Shown here in pieces: positions 45,316 through 60,300 of a stretch of 64,000 bases of DNA (position 1 is the stretch's first letter; each line of letters starts with the position of its first letter). The DNA lies in assembly GCA_034620365.1 (NCBI GenBank), contig JAQGEQ010000192.1:3219001-3283000 (forward strand), read 5' to 3'. Both the position numbers and the translations under genes were made by a program. Below the pieces are notes generated by a model. That model was not told where the DNA came from, made no database searches, and saw only the letters and a program-made list of their open reading frames with translations. The stretch comes from Pegea sp. RAD2-039. Lineage: Eukaryota > Chordata > Thaliacea > Salpida > Salpidae.

Positions 45316-48300
45316 GTAATTTTTTAATCTCAATTAGAATAATAAAATACTTTACAATTTTATCAAACTTACTAATTCTGTCGAAGATCTCTCAATGGTT
45401 TCATTTAGTAAACTTTTGCTCAGTTGAAAACTTTAATATTTTTATAATTTGATTTCAATGTCTTAAAATACCTACTTGGCAACATTCGCTAGTTCTTTTT
45501 GGCATTTAATTAAAGATTTTTACAAAACTTGATGTCGACGTAATTGTGATTAAAATAGTTTTATTTAAGATACTAATTAGATTTGATTTTTTTGTTCTTT
45601 TAAAAACTTTACCTTGATAAATTAATTGCGCAACAATTAAGCTTCTTGTATAAAGAAATTACTTTTATTTTCATAAATCTGAATGTTAAGAACTTTCAAG
45701 ATATTTTGGATGTATTGTTTTATAATCTTTCGAAGTAAACCCAGTTTATCTTTTTGCCATGTTTGCAAGATTGAAGTAAAATCATTGATAGCTAAACGGT
45801 ACTTTCGATCAAAGTAATTCAATTAAATGCTTTGTAACTCTGTTGGTTTACTCAAGATTAAATTAGAAATTTAAAATAATTATATTCCATTTAATAAGTT
45901 TAAACTCAACAAATTTTGAAACAGAAGACCCTAATTGCCGCCGTCGTCTCTTTGACCTGATCTTCATTGTTGACGGATCGCGAAGTGTGGGTCACAATAA
46001 TTTTGATCTTATAAAGTCATATGTGGTGAATTTTGTGGACCATTATCACATCGACCCTGGCTGGACCCGCGTTGCTCTGGTTTGTTGATAATATTTCAAT
46101 TTTAGAAGCAAATTCGTTTAGATATTAAATTCTTTTAATAAATTTTTATTTTCTAATTGAAAATTGTTATTTTAATTTGAACCAGGTTCAATATGGAAGT
46201 ATTATCAAAGAAGAAGTCTCTTTGGGAGAATATAATAATAAAACTTCTTTGAAAAAAGCCATCAATGAAGTCAAGTACATGGATGCAGGTATTGCTAACT
46301 TTTCAAACTTTTAATAAAATTTTGTTTTGTTTGCTTATTATCAGTCAAGGTACCTGTTGTAAAATATTTATGAGTATTCTCTTTCATTTTGGCATTCAAG
46401 CTCATTAATAATACAAGACTTTTCGTTTATAACTGAAGTTTGTCACAGTTCAAAAAAAATTATCAACTTTGTACCGCCACTTGAAATTAATTTCTACCAA
46501 CTTTCTTTTTTTTCTTAAGTAATTTTGAGGGCATAATTTCTATAAAATTTATCTTAACTCCTTTTAACTGATTTCATTCAAATTGAATCTTTTTAACTTT
46601 CTTCTATTAAAACATTTATTAAATGGCAATAGTGATTTATAGATTTTTCGAACTTATTTACTAAAGTAAGAAATAATTATTTAGAAGAATGTTGATGACG
46701 ATTTAAATAAAGATAAGTTGCTACTTACGATATTTCAAAGTTGTCACTCATAATAAGATCTTTAATACAAATTTCATAAAACAAAAACGTGCTTTGATAT
46801 GCAAATAGTGATTTTGCTGTACAAGATAACTAAAAAACCTTTTAAAATCATTTTCTATCTTACAAAACGCCGTTGCAAAGACATCAATCAAATAAAATCA
46901 AATGGGTTTGTAAAGCTGGATTCTTTATTGTTATTGGTCAAAGAATTTTCTCCTTAAATGAAATAGTTTTAGTAAATATTCTTTTATGAATATATGTCAT
47001 CAAAAGCTATTATACCTCATTCTAACCGCATTTGCAGAAGTTGACGTCATATCTAAAAATACAATATCATATTGTTATAAGTAAATTGAGAGCAAATTAT
47101 AAACGTTGCACGTGGTCTTTTCATTCATAAGTATTATAATTGTAATTATATTATTTGTTTTTATAATTCTAATATAAAGAAAACACTTGTATATTTAAGA
47201 ATAATAATTTAGCAAAATTTGTTTTCAGCTCATTTGAATTTTCATTAACGATTTTTTTAGTAATTTTAATCCAGAAAATCAAATTTATTATTGAGGCTAT
47301 TTTTAGAGACCTTAAACTTGCAAAATTATAATAAAAGAATCTTTGTATAGTTTTGATGAAGCTTTTATTGTAAAAGTATTAATAAAAATTAGTGATTATG
47401 ATAAGTGAATAGTTTTTGAAACAGATTTAGACATTTTCGGTTTTAATTAACTTTATTTTTTTCGATGTAATACTTAAATAAATAAATTTAATAAATAATG
47501 ACTGTTAAACGCCGTTCAACTGCAGCGAGAAATGTTCTCGAATTATTTGAATAAAGTTGTTTTCCTACGAAGATTAGTCTTCCGACCTCTTTCAAAATAA
47601 TATCAAACAAGACATCTCTCTAACTATTACTAAGTATTTATCAAATCAGAACTACATCAAAACTTATTGACGGTTTAATAATAAACTTTTACGTTTAAAC
47701 TCTTTTTTTCATAGGAAGCATGACTGGGCGAGCATTGAAGCATGTAGCTGTCAACTTGTTAAGTCCTGGCAGTGGCTCACGAATAGGAAACCACGCAACG
47801 AAAACTAAAGTGATTGTGCTAACGGATGGTAGATCACAAGACAGTGCGTCAGGGACAGTTTCAAAATATCAGCAAGAGATTAAAGTAAAACATTTTATAC
47901 AAAAATCAATTCATAAAGTAAAATTTCACCAAAAACTAGTATAAAAACTTTATTGTTCTGCTCAAATTTTCTAAATAGATTGGTTATAATTCTGTTTTCA
48001 AAAACTTTATAGCTTAAAAAACTCGAATTAAATAAATCTAGATAAATGTTAAGTATCAAATTAATAGTTTTGAACAGCTAAATTTAAGCAGAATCAGAAA
48101 TCTTTTTCTAAAATTACAAAATATGTTTTGAATTGATTCATATCTTTCATCACTCTGTCTACTATTTTTCAATGAAATACTAAAAGAATAGTCAAAGTAT
48201 ACATTATAAAAATCTTTTAACAGTTCCTAAGTTCTTGCTCTGACTTTAACGTAAAACAAACAATGATATTACTTTATTTACATCAGGATTTAGGAGCAGA

Positions 48301-51300
48301 ACTTTATGTAGTGGCTGTGGGTACGACGGTCAACATGACAGAACTGACCGAAATTGCTTCAAAACCTGCATCAAAGTATCTTCATCGTTACAACAAATTT
48401 GGTTCAATTCGACTGAGTTCTCTTGAGATTGGAGATGATGTTGAATGTGGTGAGCTTCATTCAAATTTGGTTAAATCACATTTAAAGTTATTGATTTTTG
48501 ATTTAAGTAAAAGCTTATAAAGTATTTAATAAACACTTTGAATGAATAGTTTAGGATGACTGTTGCAAAAGTAAAAATTAAAGTTTAAAGAAATGTTTAG
48601 TTATCGTAAAAATATTGCCTCAATTTTATGTGTGCTCTCTACATACAAGAATTGTAAATAGAAAAACTTTGTGCAAACAACTTGATCTAAATTTGACTTG
48701 CTTTCAAAATAATCGTATTCACTTTTATAAGAATCGTTTGAACTTTTTTCAAACTTTAGATTGTAGCTTTATTTTCTATTTCAAAAATTATTAAACTAAA
48801 TGATGGTGAGTTCAATGTTATTATGAACGTTTTAAAACTAAAATTGCTTTTAAAATATTGGTACAAGCATTCGGAAGACTGAATGAACTCGAAAAATGTG
48901 AATATATAAGTATGATATGGCTATATAGTAAAAAATTGCTTTTAGTCCCACAAATATTTCGATTGTTAAAAGTTCAACTATTCTAAATCGATCAATAATC
49001 TAATAGAAAAAGTTATACAAGAATAAAAGCATTTAAAAAGAAATCCCTTTGTTCTATTTAACTAATTGAATTTTATAAGTCTATAAAATTACTGTAATTA
49101 GTGTTTTGTTCCAAATATATTTTTGCAACAAATAGTACTTCAACAAAACAATATTGCTGTGGTCTATTCTTCATCATTACTAGTAATTCACTGGCTGAAA
49201 AACGAACAGATAGTTGAAAATATTTATTCAAAATTATTTCATAGAGCTATAAAAATATTTTCGATAAACTATATTTGTTAAGTGCGAAATGACCGAAAGA
49301 ATTAAATTATTAAATAGACATCAAAGGTATTATAATCAAATAAAGTAATAATAACAAAAATTAGGTTTTTGATTTCATAAAATGATCATTCATCCATACA
49401 AAAATGCAAAGCTGGTAAACATACATTTGGGTTATTCACTATTTCCTAATTTAGACATCAATGAATGCTCAAGTGACTCGCATGGGTGTGAACAACTCTG
49501 TATCAATACTTTTGGCTCATACAAATGCAGCTGCGAAGAAGGGTATGGTCTGGATGCAAGCGACAATAAAACATGTCACGGTTAGATGAGCATAGAGCTG
49601 GGCGTTTCAGTTCCTTATTGAGCATGAAAGTTCTAAAACCCGTCTATCAACCACTAATTAACTGCACTTACATTATGGCATCATTTTATTTATCTAACGG
49701 CTAAAAATAATACTGCATGCTGCATTAAGATCAATATCTATCGTGCCAATGACTATGTTTTTAGTTTGAATTTACAAACAATAACAACAAAAACAAACTA
49801 ACTTAATGAATCAGCGAAAGCCTACAATTTAGCAAAACAAGGTTGAAGGCCGATTGCTTAACCTAATTGGCTAAATAATGAAAGTAATTTCACTTAAGCG
49901 ATCAAAATAATTATAATTATTTGTTTTTAATTGTTTTTTTTATGGTGATACAAAAATACTTTAATTTAAAATAACTAATGAACACTGCTTTTAATTCTCA
50001 AAAAGCATTTCTCTGCTAGTAATGCTGAAAATCTTTATGGTCACTTTTTAATTTCTACTATTTTGTAAAGTTTAATTTTGTGTTTAGTTTATAATTGTGC
50101 AATATTGAACAAAAAGTTATATCAACAAGCAAATGCATGTCTAATTTCAGGATTTAAAATTCCTAAAGCTTTTTTAAATCTATAGATTAAATCCTACTCA
50201 ATTTAAAGTAAGATTACTAACGATAAGAAGCTTTAAACATAGCTTCCTTGAATTAAATATTGAACAAATAATCTAGGTTGTATGTTAGACAATTCTTTTA
50301 TCATTTTATAAACCTTTATGATTTGAACCCACTAATTGTTTTACTATATAACAGAGAAAAACGTCCCAGCCCCAATTGACTTGGACTTTAAAAATATAAC
50401 TGTGACAAGCACAAACCCACAATGGAATTTGCCGCCTAGTGATGATCGTATATATCTTCCGGTTTCATTCTTCAATATTTCGTATAGAAGATCAAATAAA
50501 CGAGGAAATTGGAAAACTGTTTCTGTTTATGGTAAGTAATAGCTACTTACAGATGATAAGATTTAACTAATTAAAACTGAAATTAAGATATTCTAAAGAA
50601 AATTTAATTGTTGAAAGTCATAAAGACGAATCCAAATTTTTAAGATTAAAATGATAAACAAAAAAATTTCTTTAAAAAAAATAAATTAAATTTAGAGAGA
50701 TTTATTTTCATTTATTACATTACAGTCAACAATTAAACTGAATAGAAATAATACGATTTTTGTTGATCTGAATAATTAATTGGTTTATAAATACATATGA
50801 GGTGGTCTTCTGCTCATCAGCCAATAAAAATACTTTCTCACTAAACTTCAAAATTACTTTCTTATCATTTGAAGAAGTTCATTTGGAAGCAGTGTAATAT
50901 CTTATAGAGTATAATAAGCTGTATATAATGTGTGAAATATTAGCCAGTAAAGCTTATCAATTCTTTAGTGGGCAAGTATAACTTGACATATGAAGTATCA
51001 CCTGTCACCCACTTTCTAAATTTATCTTTATATTTTAAGAAATTTTAAATTAAATTGAAGAAAAAAAAACAAAGAAAAATTGACGCTAGTATGTGAGTTT
51101 CATACATTCATTTTTTATTTTCTATTTAAAATTGAGTTTAAAAGTAACTTTTTTACAAATACTTTCTCAAAAAAATATATAAATAAAAAATATATAGCTG
51201 CATATCCTAGAAGTGTCTTCATTCGCAAATAATTTTTATGATCAAACAAAATACTAACACTTTGTATAATATTTACCCATCAAAAAAAGCTTTACAAACA

Positions 51301-54300
51301 AGAAATGATTTTATTTGGTCAGCTTGTTTAGTTGATGCAACTATAGATAGATTTTATACATTTAGTTTACATTCACAGTTCTTAGAACAGCCAGATTATA
51401 ACTAAGTTTTAATGACATTTTTTTAAATATCAACAGTGTGTGTGATATATTATCTAATTATATCCCATATTGTGTATATTTCAGCTTAATTAGTGGCAAT
51501 CTCAACATTTTTTTTCATTTTAGCCATCTAATAAATATCAAATAATGTACATTAGTTTTATATCAGTTAAAATAGATATGTTTCATTAACTTGAAAAGTT
51601 GTTTAGTCTTTAAGTAATCTTAAATGTATTCGTTATAAGTAATTTAGATTCATAAAACATAATCAGAATTAATGAATAAAGTTTTGAAAACTAACTGATA
51701 ATATTAATAACAAAATATTATCCTAAAAACTTATTGAAGAATCATAGTTTCTAGATTTAAACGCAAATAATCTTTTTATGAAAAGCTTTCATCGCTTTCA
51801 TCACTTTATCTTATGTTTAAAAATAAGTTTGATTTTTCTATAATAAGGCCAAATTTGCATGATGCATAAGATTGAAGTAATAAATTTCAAAAAAAATTTA
51901 TATAAGCGTATTAAGATAGATTTATAATTAAATTAGTTTTAAAATTTTTACATTTAAATAATTTTTCAATAAAAAGTTTTGCTGTTCAGTAAAATATACT
52001 TTTTTTAAGCCTTGAACGGAAGAGATTGAAAGATTTATAATAATATTTTTATGAGTCTTTCACTTAATATTTAAATTGAAATCAAGTGAATTATTGAAAT
52101 CAAATAACAAAAATTAGCATCTACTGATACAAACAAAGTAATTAGATTACTCAATAATCAAAGACTAATCAAATTAAAATTCAAAACGCTAAAATTATAT
52201 ATAAGTGTTTATAAAGCAGCCGAGTTTGTTCGAAATGTTTGGAAGCTACATATTAGTAAAAAATTGGGAACTTAAATATTCAAACTTATTGCTGATCTAA
52301 ACATTTTTGCAAGCAACTTACCTCACTTCTACTTGATTCATCTACATTTTCAGGAAGGTTTAATAATGATTTAATAACGTAATACTCAGATAATCTCACA
52401 TACTTAATTTGCTTGTTTAGGGTAAGTATAAGTAACTAAAAGCCAAATAAATAATTTCACAGAAAGTTGTAACCACGAGCTCAAAATTAAAAGACAAGAC
52501 CTAATCTTGAAATGATCGCATAATAATAGTTTTCACTGAACATCAAAATATCTGTTTTTTAATTCATTTTTTTCAGATAAAACTCATAAAATTGAGGATT
52601 TAAGAGCAGGCACTGAATACGAGTACAGAATTACTTCTGTTGCGTCAAATGGGAAAACTTCAGAAACTAAAAGAGGAAAGTTTACAACAGGTTGGTTTAC
52701 AATTAAAAGTATAAAATTTTTACTGTTTAAACGTGCGATTTATTTATTGCAAATTGAATTACCAAATTTTTAATAGTGGCTCAAATGATTATTTATTCAT
52801 TAAGAGTTACCTGGTCACACATCAATCACTTTATTTGACCCGACTTCACATTCTCTTACTGCCCGCTGGTCTACAACTGGTGGTCCTGGAATAACTGGGT
52901 ACAAGCTTCGCTATGTAAAATATTTGAACAGTTCGATGAGAGATCCGAATTTTCAGGTAAGCAAGCAATATAAAACGAAAGAGAATTTTTGATAAATATA
53001 AAACGAATTTTAAGAATTATTTTTCTAATTATCAGCTTTTTGACCTTGAACAAAATTTATGGGTTTTAAACCCATTCTTTTGAATAATTTATACACACTT
53101 TGAAGTAAAAGCCATCAAACGTCAGGTTGTCATCTATTGCGATACAGATTATCTAAAATGAAATCACTTTTTTTTAAATTGTTGTTATTTAAGATCGAAG
53201 AGGTTATGTAAATTTTTGCCAATTTATAACTATTGTGTAACATATTGTTGTTACTAACTAATGAAGCCAAAGAAAGTTTACAATTTTATTCTTTTAATGA
53301 AATTTAATAAAACTTTTAAACAATTATCTGATTTTACAACTGCCTTAGATGCTAAGATTAGCCACAAAAATATTTTTTACTTCTTACGGTAGTTACAACA
53401 ACTACATACAGCAATTTACAAATTATCAGTGATTAGAGTAAAGTAAATTATTAACTTTTTAAAACATTTACTCTGAAATATCATAAAATACTTTGATAAT
53501 ATTTAAATCCCAAATTATATTTGAAAAATTCAACTTTTATTAAATAATAATAAACTATTTAAAAGTGGATTTGATGCTTAATGTTACATAAAAAATCGCT
53601 TTAAGAAATACTTGAGATGAAATTTACTAAAAACTTTTGAAGTAGAATTAAAAGCTAAAATAAATGTCTTAAGTAAGCTTTATAGTTCAATTTTATTTTA
53701 TCAAAATGCGAAATGCTGTAAGCTAATACAATAAATTTTCAAGTTATTATAACAGCATTATATAGATCAGATTGCTAAAAGATTTTGAAATTGATAAATT
53801 AAGTCTTTCAATTAAATCTCGTCATACTAAAAGAACTTGATAAAAACATAAAGACAGTAATTTAAATTGATTTTTACCAGCATAGAAAAAACTGTTTTGT
53901 TTTAAAAGCAAGGTCTTACTCTAAACGTGAAGGTCAGTAAAATAATTTCACTTTTATGAGTCACAGCATTGGCACTAAGAGCATTTTATGTTACTCACAT
54001 TGAGTCTTTTTTCAGACGAAAGCCTGTCCACTCAGTTTTATTTCTCTAATTTAAAATCATGCTTGCAGCTCAAAGTAATTTTGAGAGTTATTTTCTGACA
54101 GTAAGTGTTAGTGGAAAGAGCTAAGCAAAAGGAGCTCGATATTAATTTGTCATTTATGATTTTTACTCAAAATGATAAACTTTAATTTATTCTAGTCAAA
54201 ATTTTCATCGCTAATATAAATTATTTTATAATTAGATTATTTAAAATGTAATTTTCACTATTTTATTGTTAAGTTTTTGTCTAAAAACATTTAACAAATT

Positions 54301-57300
54301 TATGTGGTTTCTTCTTTTTTAAAAATACATAAGAAGGTAGTATTAAGATGCGATTTCATATTTGAAAATTTTTTTTAATTTTTTTCTCGAAAAAGGCTCA
54401 TTTCAATCAAGTAAATTTTTTTAATCTGTTTTGTTGAGTCGTTGGCTTTCTGTTTACACTGCATCCATTGTTATAAGCTCGATCAAGTAGTTTAAAACTC
54501 ATTATTCAAAAACGGGCAGTTGATTATAAATTTTTGTTCTATAAATTTCTGCTTCTGCAGTATAAGCCGATTTATAACTTAAAAATAAATAAATGAAATC
54601 TTATCTTTTATTGAATGTTTTGTAGGAGTATCGTTTACTGCAAATTCAGTTTTATTTAAAAACAGAGCATAGCTAGGCAGAGGAATTATGTTTCTTAGGC
54701 TAATGCTGTTCCTTTTACTTTTAAGAACTGTTTGCTTGAGAAAGGTAAATGATGTTATGATTTTTATCTAAGCCTTATTTATCGATTATCCATAAATATT
54801 ACCAAAAATTATTTGATTGTTCGCTTGTTTCGATTTTATCTATACATTCACATATCTTGATAATGATATTTTATTAAAATCGTTAAATAATAACCTGTAT
54901 CTTATCAAGTTTCTATTCATATATTTTAAGATAATTATAATAAGAACTTTATTTCTACCTTAAAAAGCTAAAAAAGTGATTTTGTTGATAAGAAGCTTAC
55001 TCATTTGTTTTTTATCTAAACATATCAAGTTGTCAGTGGGTTAGTTGTCGACAAATTATTGAAAGATTTAATCAGTAATTTAAGAAGCAATTTTTTTACC
55101 CGTTTATCAAAGTTATTTTATTGATATTAAAAAGCCACATAATAATAAATCAGTTTAAAAAGTTTTTCAATTAACAATTGGAACAAAACTGAAATGGTTT
55201 TTCAAAGAACTTTCTATTTGCGATAAAAGATTGAATCTCTTAATGTCGATCAAAACTTTTTACTTAATGCTCAGTAATTCGAGCGTATAATGCATGGTGT
55301 AAACTTGACTTTTTCTTTTATCCTTCATTTACTATGATGTAATACTCAGACAAAATCGCGTAAATTCAATAAAGATGTACGAGAGCATGTGATTCGACAA
55401 TTAGAACCAGACACATACTATGACGCATGGGCAACAGCGTTGTATGGCACACAGGAAGGGAAATCAGTGGACCATTACGGTTTACGAACAAGTAAGACTT
55501 AACTTTAGTTTAAACATATAACTCCACTGACTAAAAATTTATGAATGACCAGCAAAAATGGTTCCATCTGTCACTAATCTTCGATTTGATGATAAAAGTC
55601 CATATACGGTAATTGCTTATTGGGATCTGTTTGGCGATTCACCAGAATTTGAGAAGATCGAATACTATGTCATCAAATGGTGGCGTGTGGGTGCCAAAAG
55701 AAAGATGATTATTCGAAAGACACAAGGTGAAATCAACTTAAAGAGTTACTAAGACTTAAAAATGTATTGTTGGCAGATACCCAGTGTACAATGCGACATT
55801 TACGACAGGGACGTCAGTATGCTGTTTCAGTTGCTGCTGTATCGGAGTCTGGTGAAGAAAGTGAAGAGATTTACGGAGATTTTGCCACAGGTGAAAGAGT
55901 TGTTTTTTAATACTGGAATTTGTATAAAAGTTGTTTACAGTTGCTTATGACAAGCCTCGATTACGTTTATTCCGACCAACCTACAGTACCATCAACGTCA
56001 AATGGTCTATAGATGATCGAGCAGAAATCACTGGATTCCAACTCAAATATTACCCTTCTGCCGAATCAGAAACTAATGTTAGTTAAATCTACTATTTTTT
56101 TCGAATTTGAAATTTGTTTTTTTTCAAGGCTCAAACAATGATATTGAAGAAAGAAATTAGAAAAGTTGTTTTGATTTCGTTATCGCCTGGTACATTGTAC
56201 ACTGTTAAATTAACTCCCCAGTATGAACACATCAAAGATAAAGCAGTTGTAAAGCAGATATCGACAGGTGGAGTATGAAACTGGTTTCATGAATGATTGC
56301 TTTAACTTTCTTGTATCAACAGTTGAATTAGGTCGAAGTATAGTTGAGTTTATGAGATCTACTCTAAAAACCATCACATTTAGATGGAAGGTTGATAAGG
56401 TTGTTGAACTAACTGGATTTAAAATTATTTATTATGGCTTAAGGTCAACAGCAGAAGTAAGTTTTTAAATCTTTGTATAAGCTTTTAATTCTTTGCAAGT
56501 TTTTCTTATGAGCTCTTCAATGTTGAACTAAATGTTGACTTTCAAACAGGTTAATTCTATTCAAGTTGGCGAAATAGTAAGGGAGCACACTTTAGAAAAT
56601 TTGAAACCTAATTCAACTTACATTATTTCTGTAATTCCAATTTATGACATTGAATTTGGTGAAAGTAGTGATGTAAGCATGACCACAAGTAAGAGCGGAA
56701 AGATCCAATTCTTGTTGTTTAACAATAAATACTTGAAAGATAACAATCACTGTTTTAAATAAAATGAGTTATAAACACTTTTTGAAAATTATTCTATAAA
56801 ACTTTCTTCTAAAATTTATAATTTTGTCAATTATTTGAAACAGAAACTTACGCTGCTATTCAGCTACAAACCAGTGATGTGAAGGCAACATCTTTTGAAG
56901 TTAGATGGGGATTAGAAGAGGAAGAAGATAATATAGATGATATAGATGAGATTACTGAGTATCAATTAAAAGTTCGACAAATACAAGAAGCTGAAGATGA
57001 TGTAAGGAAAAATATATTAAATATTTGTAGAAAATCTAAATCTTTTTGAAAGCAATTAACTTCTTTATCAAATTGAATTAATTTTGATTAGGCAAGAAAT
57101 ATTCTATAAATAAAAACTAAAAACCGTTTAAATAGCTTCCTAAAAAATGTTTTTCAATATCACTTATTTCTATAAATTTAAATTGTTATTTATTCAGGCT
57201 AAATTATTTGTCTTTGATGGAAGTACACACAAAACAACTTTAACTGATCTAGAACCAGAAGCAAAGTATGTTGTGGAATTAACTCCAATGTATGGAGATG

Positions 57301-60300
57301 AACCTGGTAAAACTATATCAGAGACAGAAGTTACAGGTAAACAAAAAAGACTGAAAATTATGACCAATCTATGTCAATGAACGTTTGACAATTTAAATGA
57401 CAATTTTAAACCCACTAAACTTTCAACAAATATTAAATTCAGCTCCTATTGGTGGAGTTCAGCTTGAATTTGTAGATTCGACTTCCGATTCAATTATGTT
57501 TCGATGGACTGTAGATGATACTGATAATTTACTCAATTATCGTTTATTGTATTACGAAAACCATTCAGATAATAGCCAAGTAAATATTTTATCGGGTTGA
57601 CTTTGTATAAATGAGATGAAAGTTTTCTCTTATGTAAATTACTTTATAAAAATTAACCTTTTTAAATGAAACTTTCACCGCAAGCAATTAATTTACTAAT
57701 AAGTTAAAATTATGTTGTTGTATAAATAATACTACAAACCTTTATACTCAGGAAAACATTTTAGTCTTAGATTCTCAGGCAAGAGAACACACTTTGACTG
57801 GTTTAAAGTATTCCACAAATTACACCATTGAATTAACACCAGTTTATGACAAATATAGAGGAATTAAAAGTAGCAAATTCATGATGACAAGTAAGGAATT
57901 CTTATAAGTAAATCTTTATTTAGCTCTGTAATTTTAGGAACAAACAATTCAATTAAAATAACTATGGCTAATTTTCCATTTCACAGAGAATAAATTATAT
58001 CAATTTGAAGATTTGTAGTTCGCTTCACATTAAATTAAACGAAAATTTGTACATAGTTTTGGTTATCATTAAAAAATGAATTGAAATTAGTTTTGAAATT
58101 TAGCTTTAATCTTATGTATGATGGTTTTTCTAATATTATAGAATTACAAGCTTGCAGCATATGTAAATATGCTATGAATAATTTTACTTTCAAAAAACAA
58201 ACAGAAAAATTGAAAATAGTTCAGTTACGCAACGTTAACATTGAACAAATAAACGAAACATCAGTAAGATTGACGTGGAAAGTTTACAAAGAAGGTGCTG
58301 ATAACAAAGAATTGTCAATAAATGATGTAAGCTGGAAACCTAAGAATAAAAAACAAACAAAGAAGGCTTCAACTAAAGGTGCCCTGTCAGATTTGTTCAA
58401 CTCGAAAAGTTTCTTATTATAAACAACTTAAATATTAAACTGTCAATCATAGAAAAATATTTTCATTTTATTTGGCTAAACTAATGTTTAACTCCAAAAA
58501 TCTCTGAAATTTATTTTTCTAATAAAAGATGAATAAAACTGATAATAAACTAACTATTCCAGAGAATTCATTGGTCATCAATGATCTGCAACCAAATGTC
58601 GAATATGTTGTAAAAGTTCAGGCATTATTTGGAAGTGGAATAAAAAGCAACTCAGTAAAAAAATACTTCACAATAGGTTTGACGTCTTCTAACTAAAATC
58701 TTAATAATCTAAACTATTTATTTTGTTCAAATTTCATCATCTGTGACTCACAATTACGATAATCTGAAAGATTTTCAATCTTGTAATGTTTTATATAGTC
58801 TATACTGTATAAAATTAGTTTTTCAATGATTTTTTATGAAAAAAGCAATCTAGAATTTCATTGGAAACATTAATTTACCTTCATCTCAAATAAAACTTCG
58901 ATCCACAGACGTTGATTTGATTCAAACAGTAACGACAACAGAAGTCACAAAAATGAAGCAAATTACTTCTGTAAGAACAACAGCTACAAGTTTACTAAAT
59001 GAAGATAGCACAACAGCGCAAAGTAAAATGCCAGGATCATTAAAAGAACATGATTCTTCAGTGGAAACAACTACAAAATTGATGGACAAATTAAAAGAGG
59101 GACATTCAAAGAAAACTAGGTTGACCGTAGTTGAAACAACAGCTTCTAACATCACAGTCCGCTGGAGTCATGTTAAAAAAGCCGGATTGATTGGTTTCTT
59201 GTTAAGATATTATAAGCTCAATGACAATGAACAAAAGGTACATTATATTAGAATAGCTTTACCGTAATTTTGTAACAACTGTGCAGGTTATTGAGCTTGA
59301 AATGAGTCCTCACACTCATAAGAAAACGATCTCAAACTTGGAACCAGATAGTTCAATGTTTGTAGAGATCATACCACTTTACGATGAAGAAGAAGAAGGT
59401 AAAGCAGCTTCAAGAGTTATAAAAACAGGTGAATAGGTGAACGGCTTTGCGCATGAAACTTTAATTTATTCAATTTGTAGAAGCGTTAAAAATCCCACAA
59501 GTGAGTGACCTTCAAGTTAGCTCTGTCACAACTAACTCAGCAAAAGTGCAATGGAAAAGTTTGGCATCAGATGATGAATATGAACAAGTTGCTTATTATC
59601 TCATTAAGCTTAGAAGAGATGGAATTACTAGCTATGATCTTGAAGCAGAAATTTCAGGTTAAAAGGTTTTTCTGATAAATCAAAGTCATTTTTAACAAAG
59701 GTCTTTTTAATCTCAGCTCTAGAAACGACATTGATTAATTTGTATGAAGAAACCAACTATACTATTAGTGTTGAGGCTTTTACTCTCAGCGGTCAACGCT
59801 CATCAGAAATTAACAAAACTTTTTCAACTGGTTAGATATAGTTAGACAGATTCTTAGTATTTAAGTTCTGAAAAGTCAATCATCAAAATTATACTCTAGG
59901 CTCTCCATCACTTAAATCTGACTTGCTGATTACTGATGTAAATCGGACAAAGACATCAATAAGCATTAAATGGGAAAGTAGAAATGAAATGATACAAGGC
60001 TATCAGCTGAGATGGAAGGAAACTGATCAAGCTAATGAAGAGGTTTATCTAATATTAGTCCAACTGCAAATTTCGAGTTTTTAGCTTTTTTTATTAGGAC
60101 TTATCTGTGAAGGAGCTCGATAAAAAAGTTTCAGAATTCACAATTTCTTTGTTAAAACCGGCAACTACATATACAATTGAACTAATTCCTCTATACAATG
60201 ATTATATTGGAGAACCTGCAACTAAAAAAGTTTCTACTTGTAAGTATCTTTTTGTAGTCTTATGCAACTAACATATAAGAAACTTGTCATCAGTAAGTAG

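Noticed and set aside
58922-59155. 77-codon minus-strand frame rich in Val and Ser
   Set aside because: Antisense to the Thr/Ser-rich spacer of FN3-gene exon 23.
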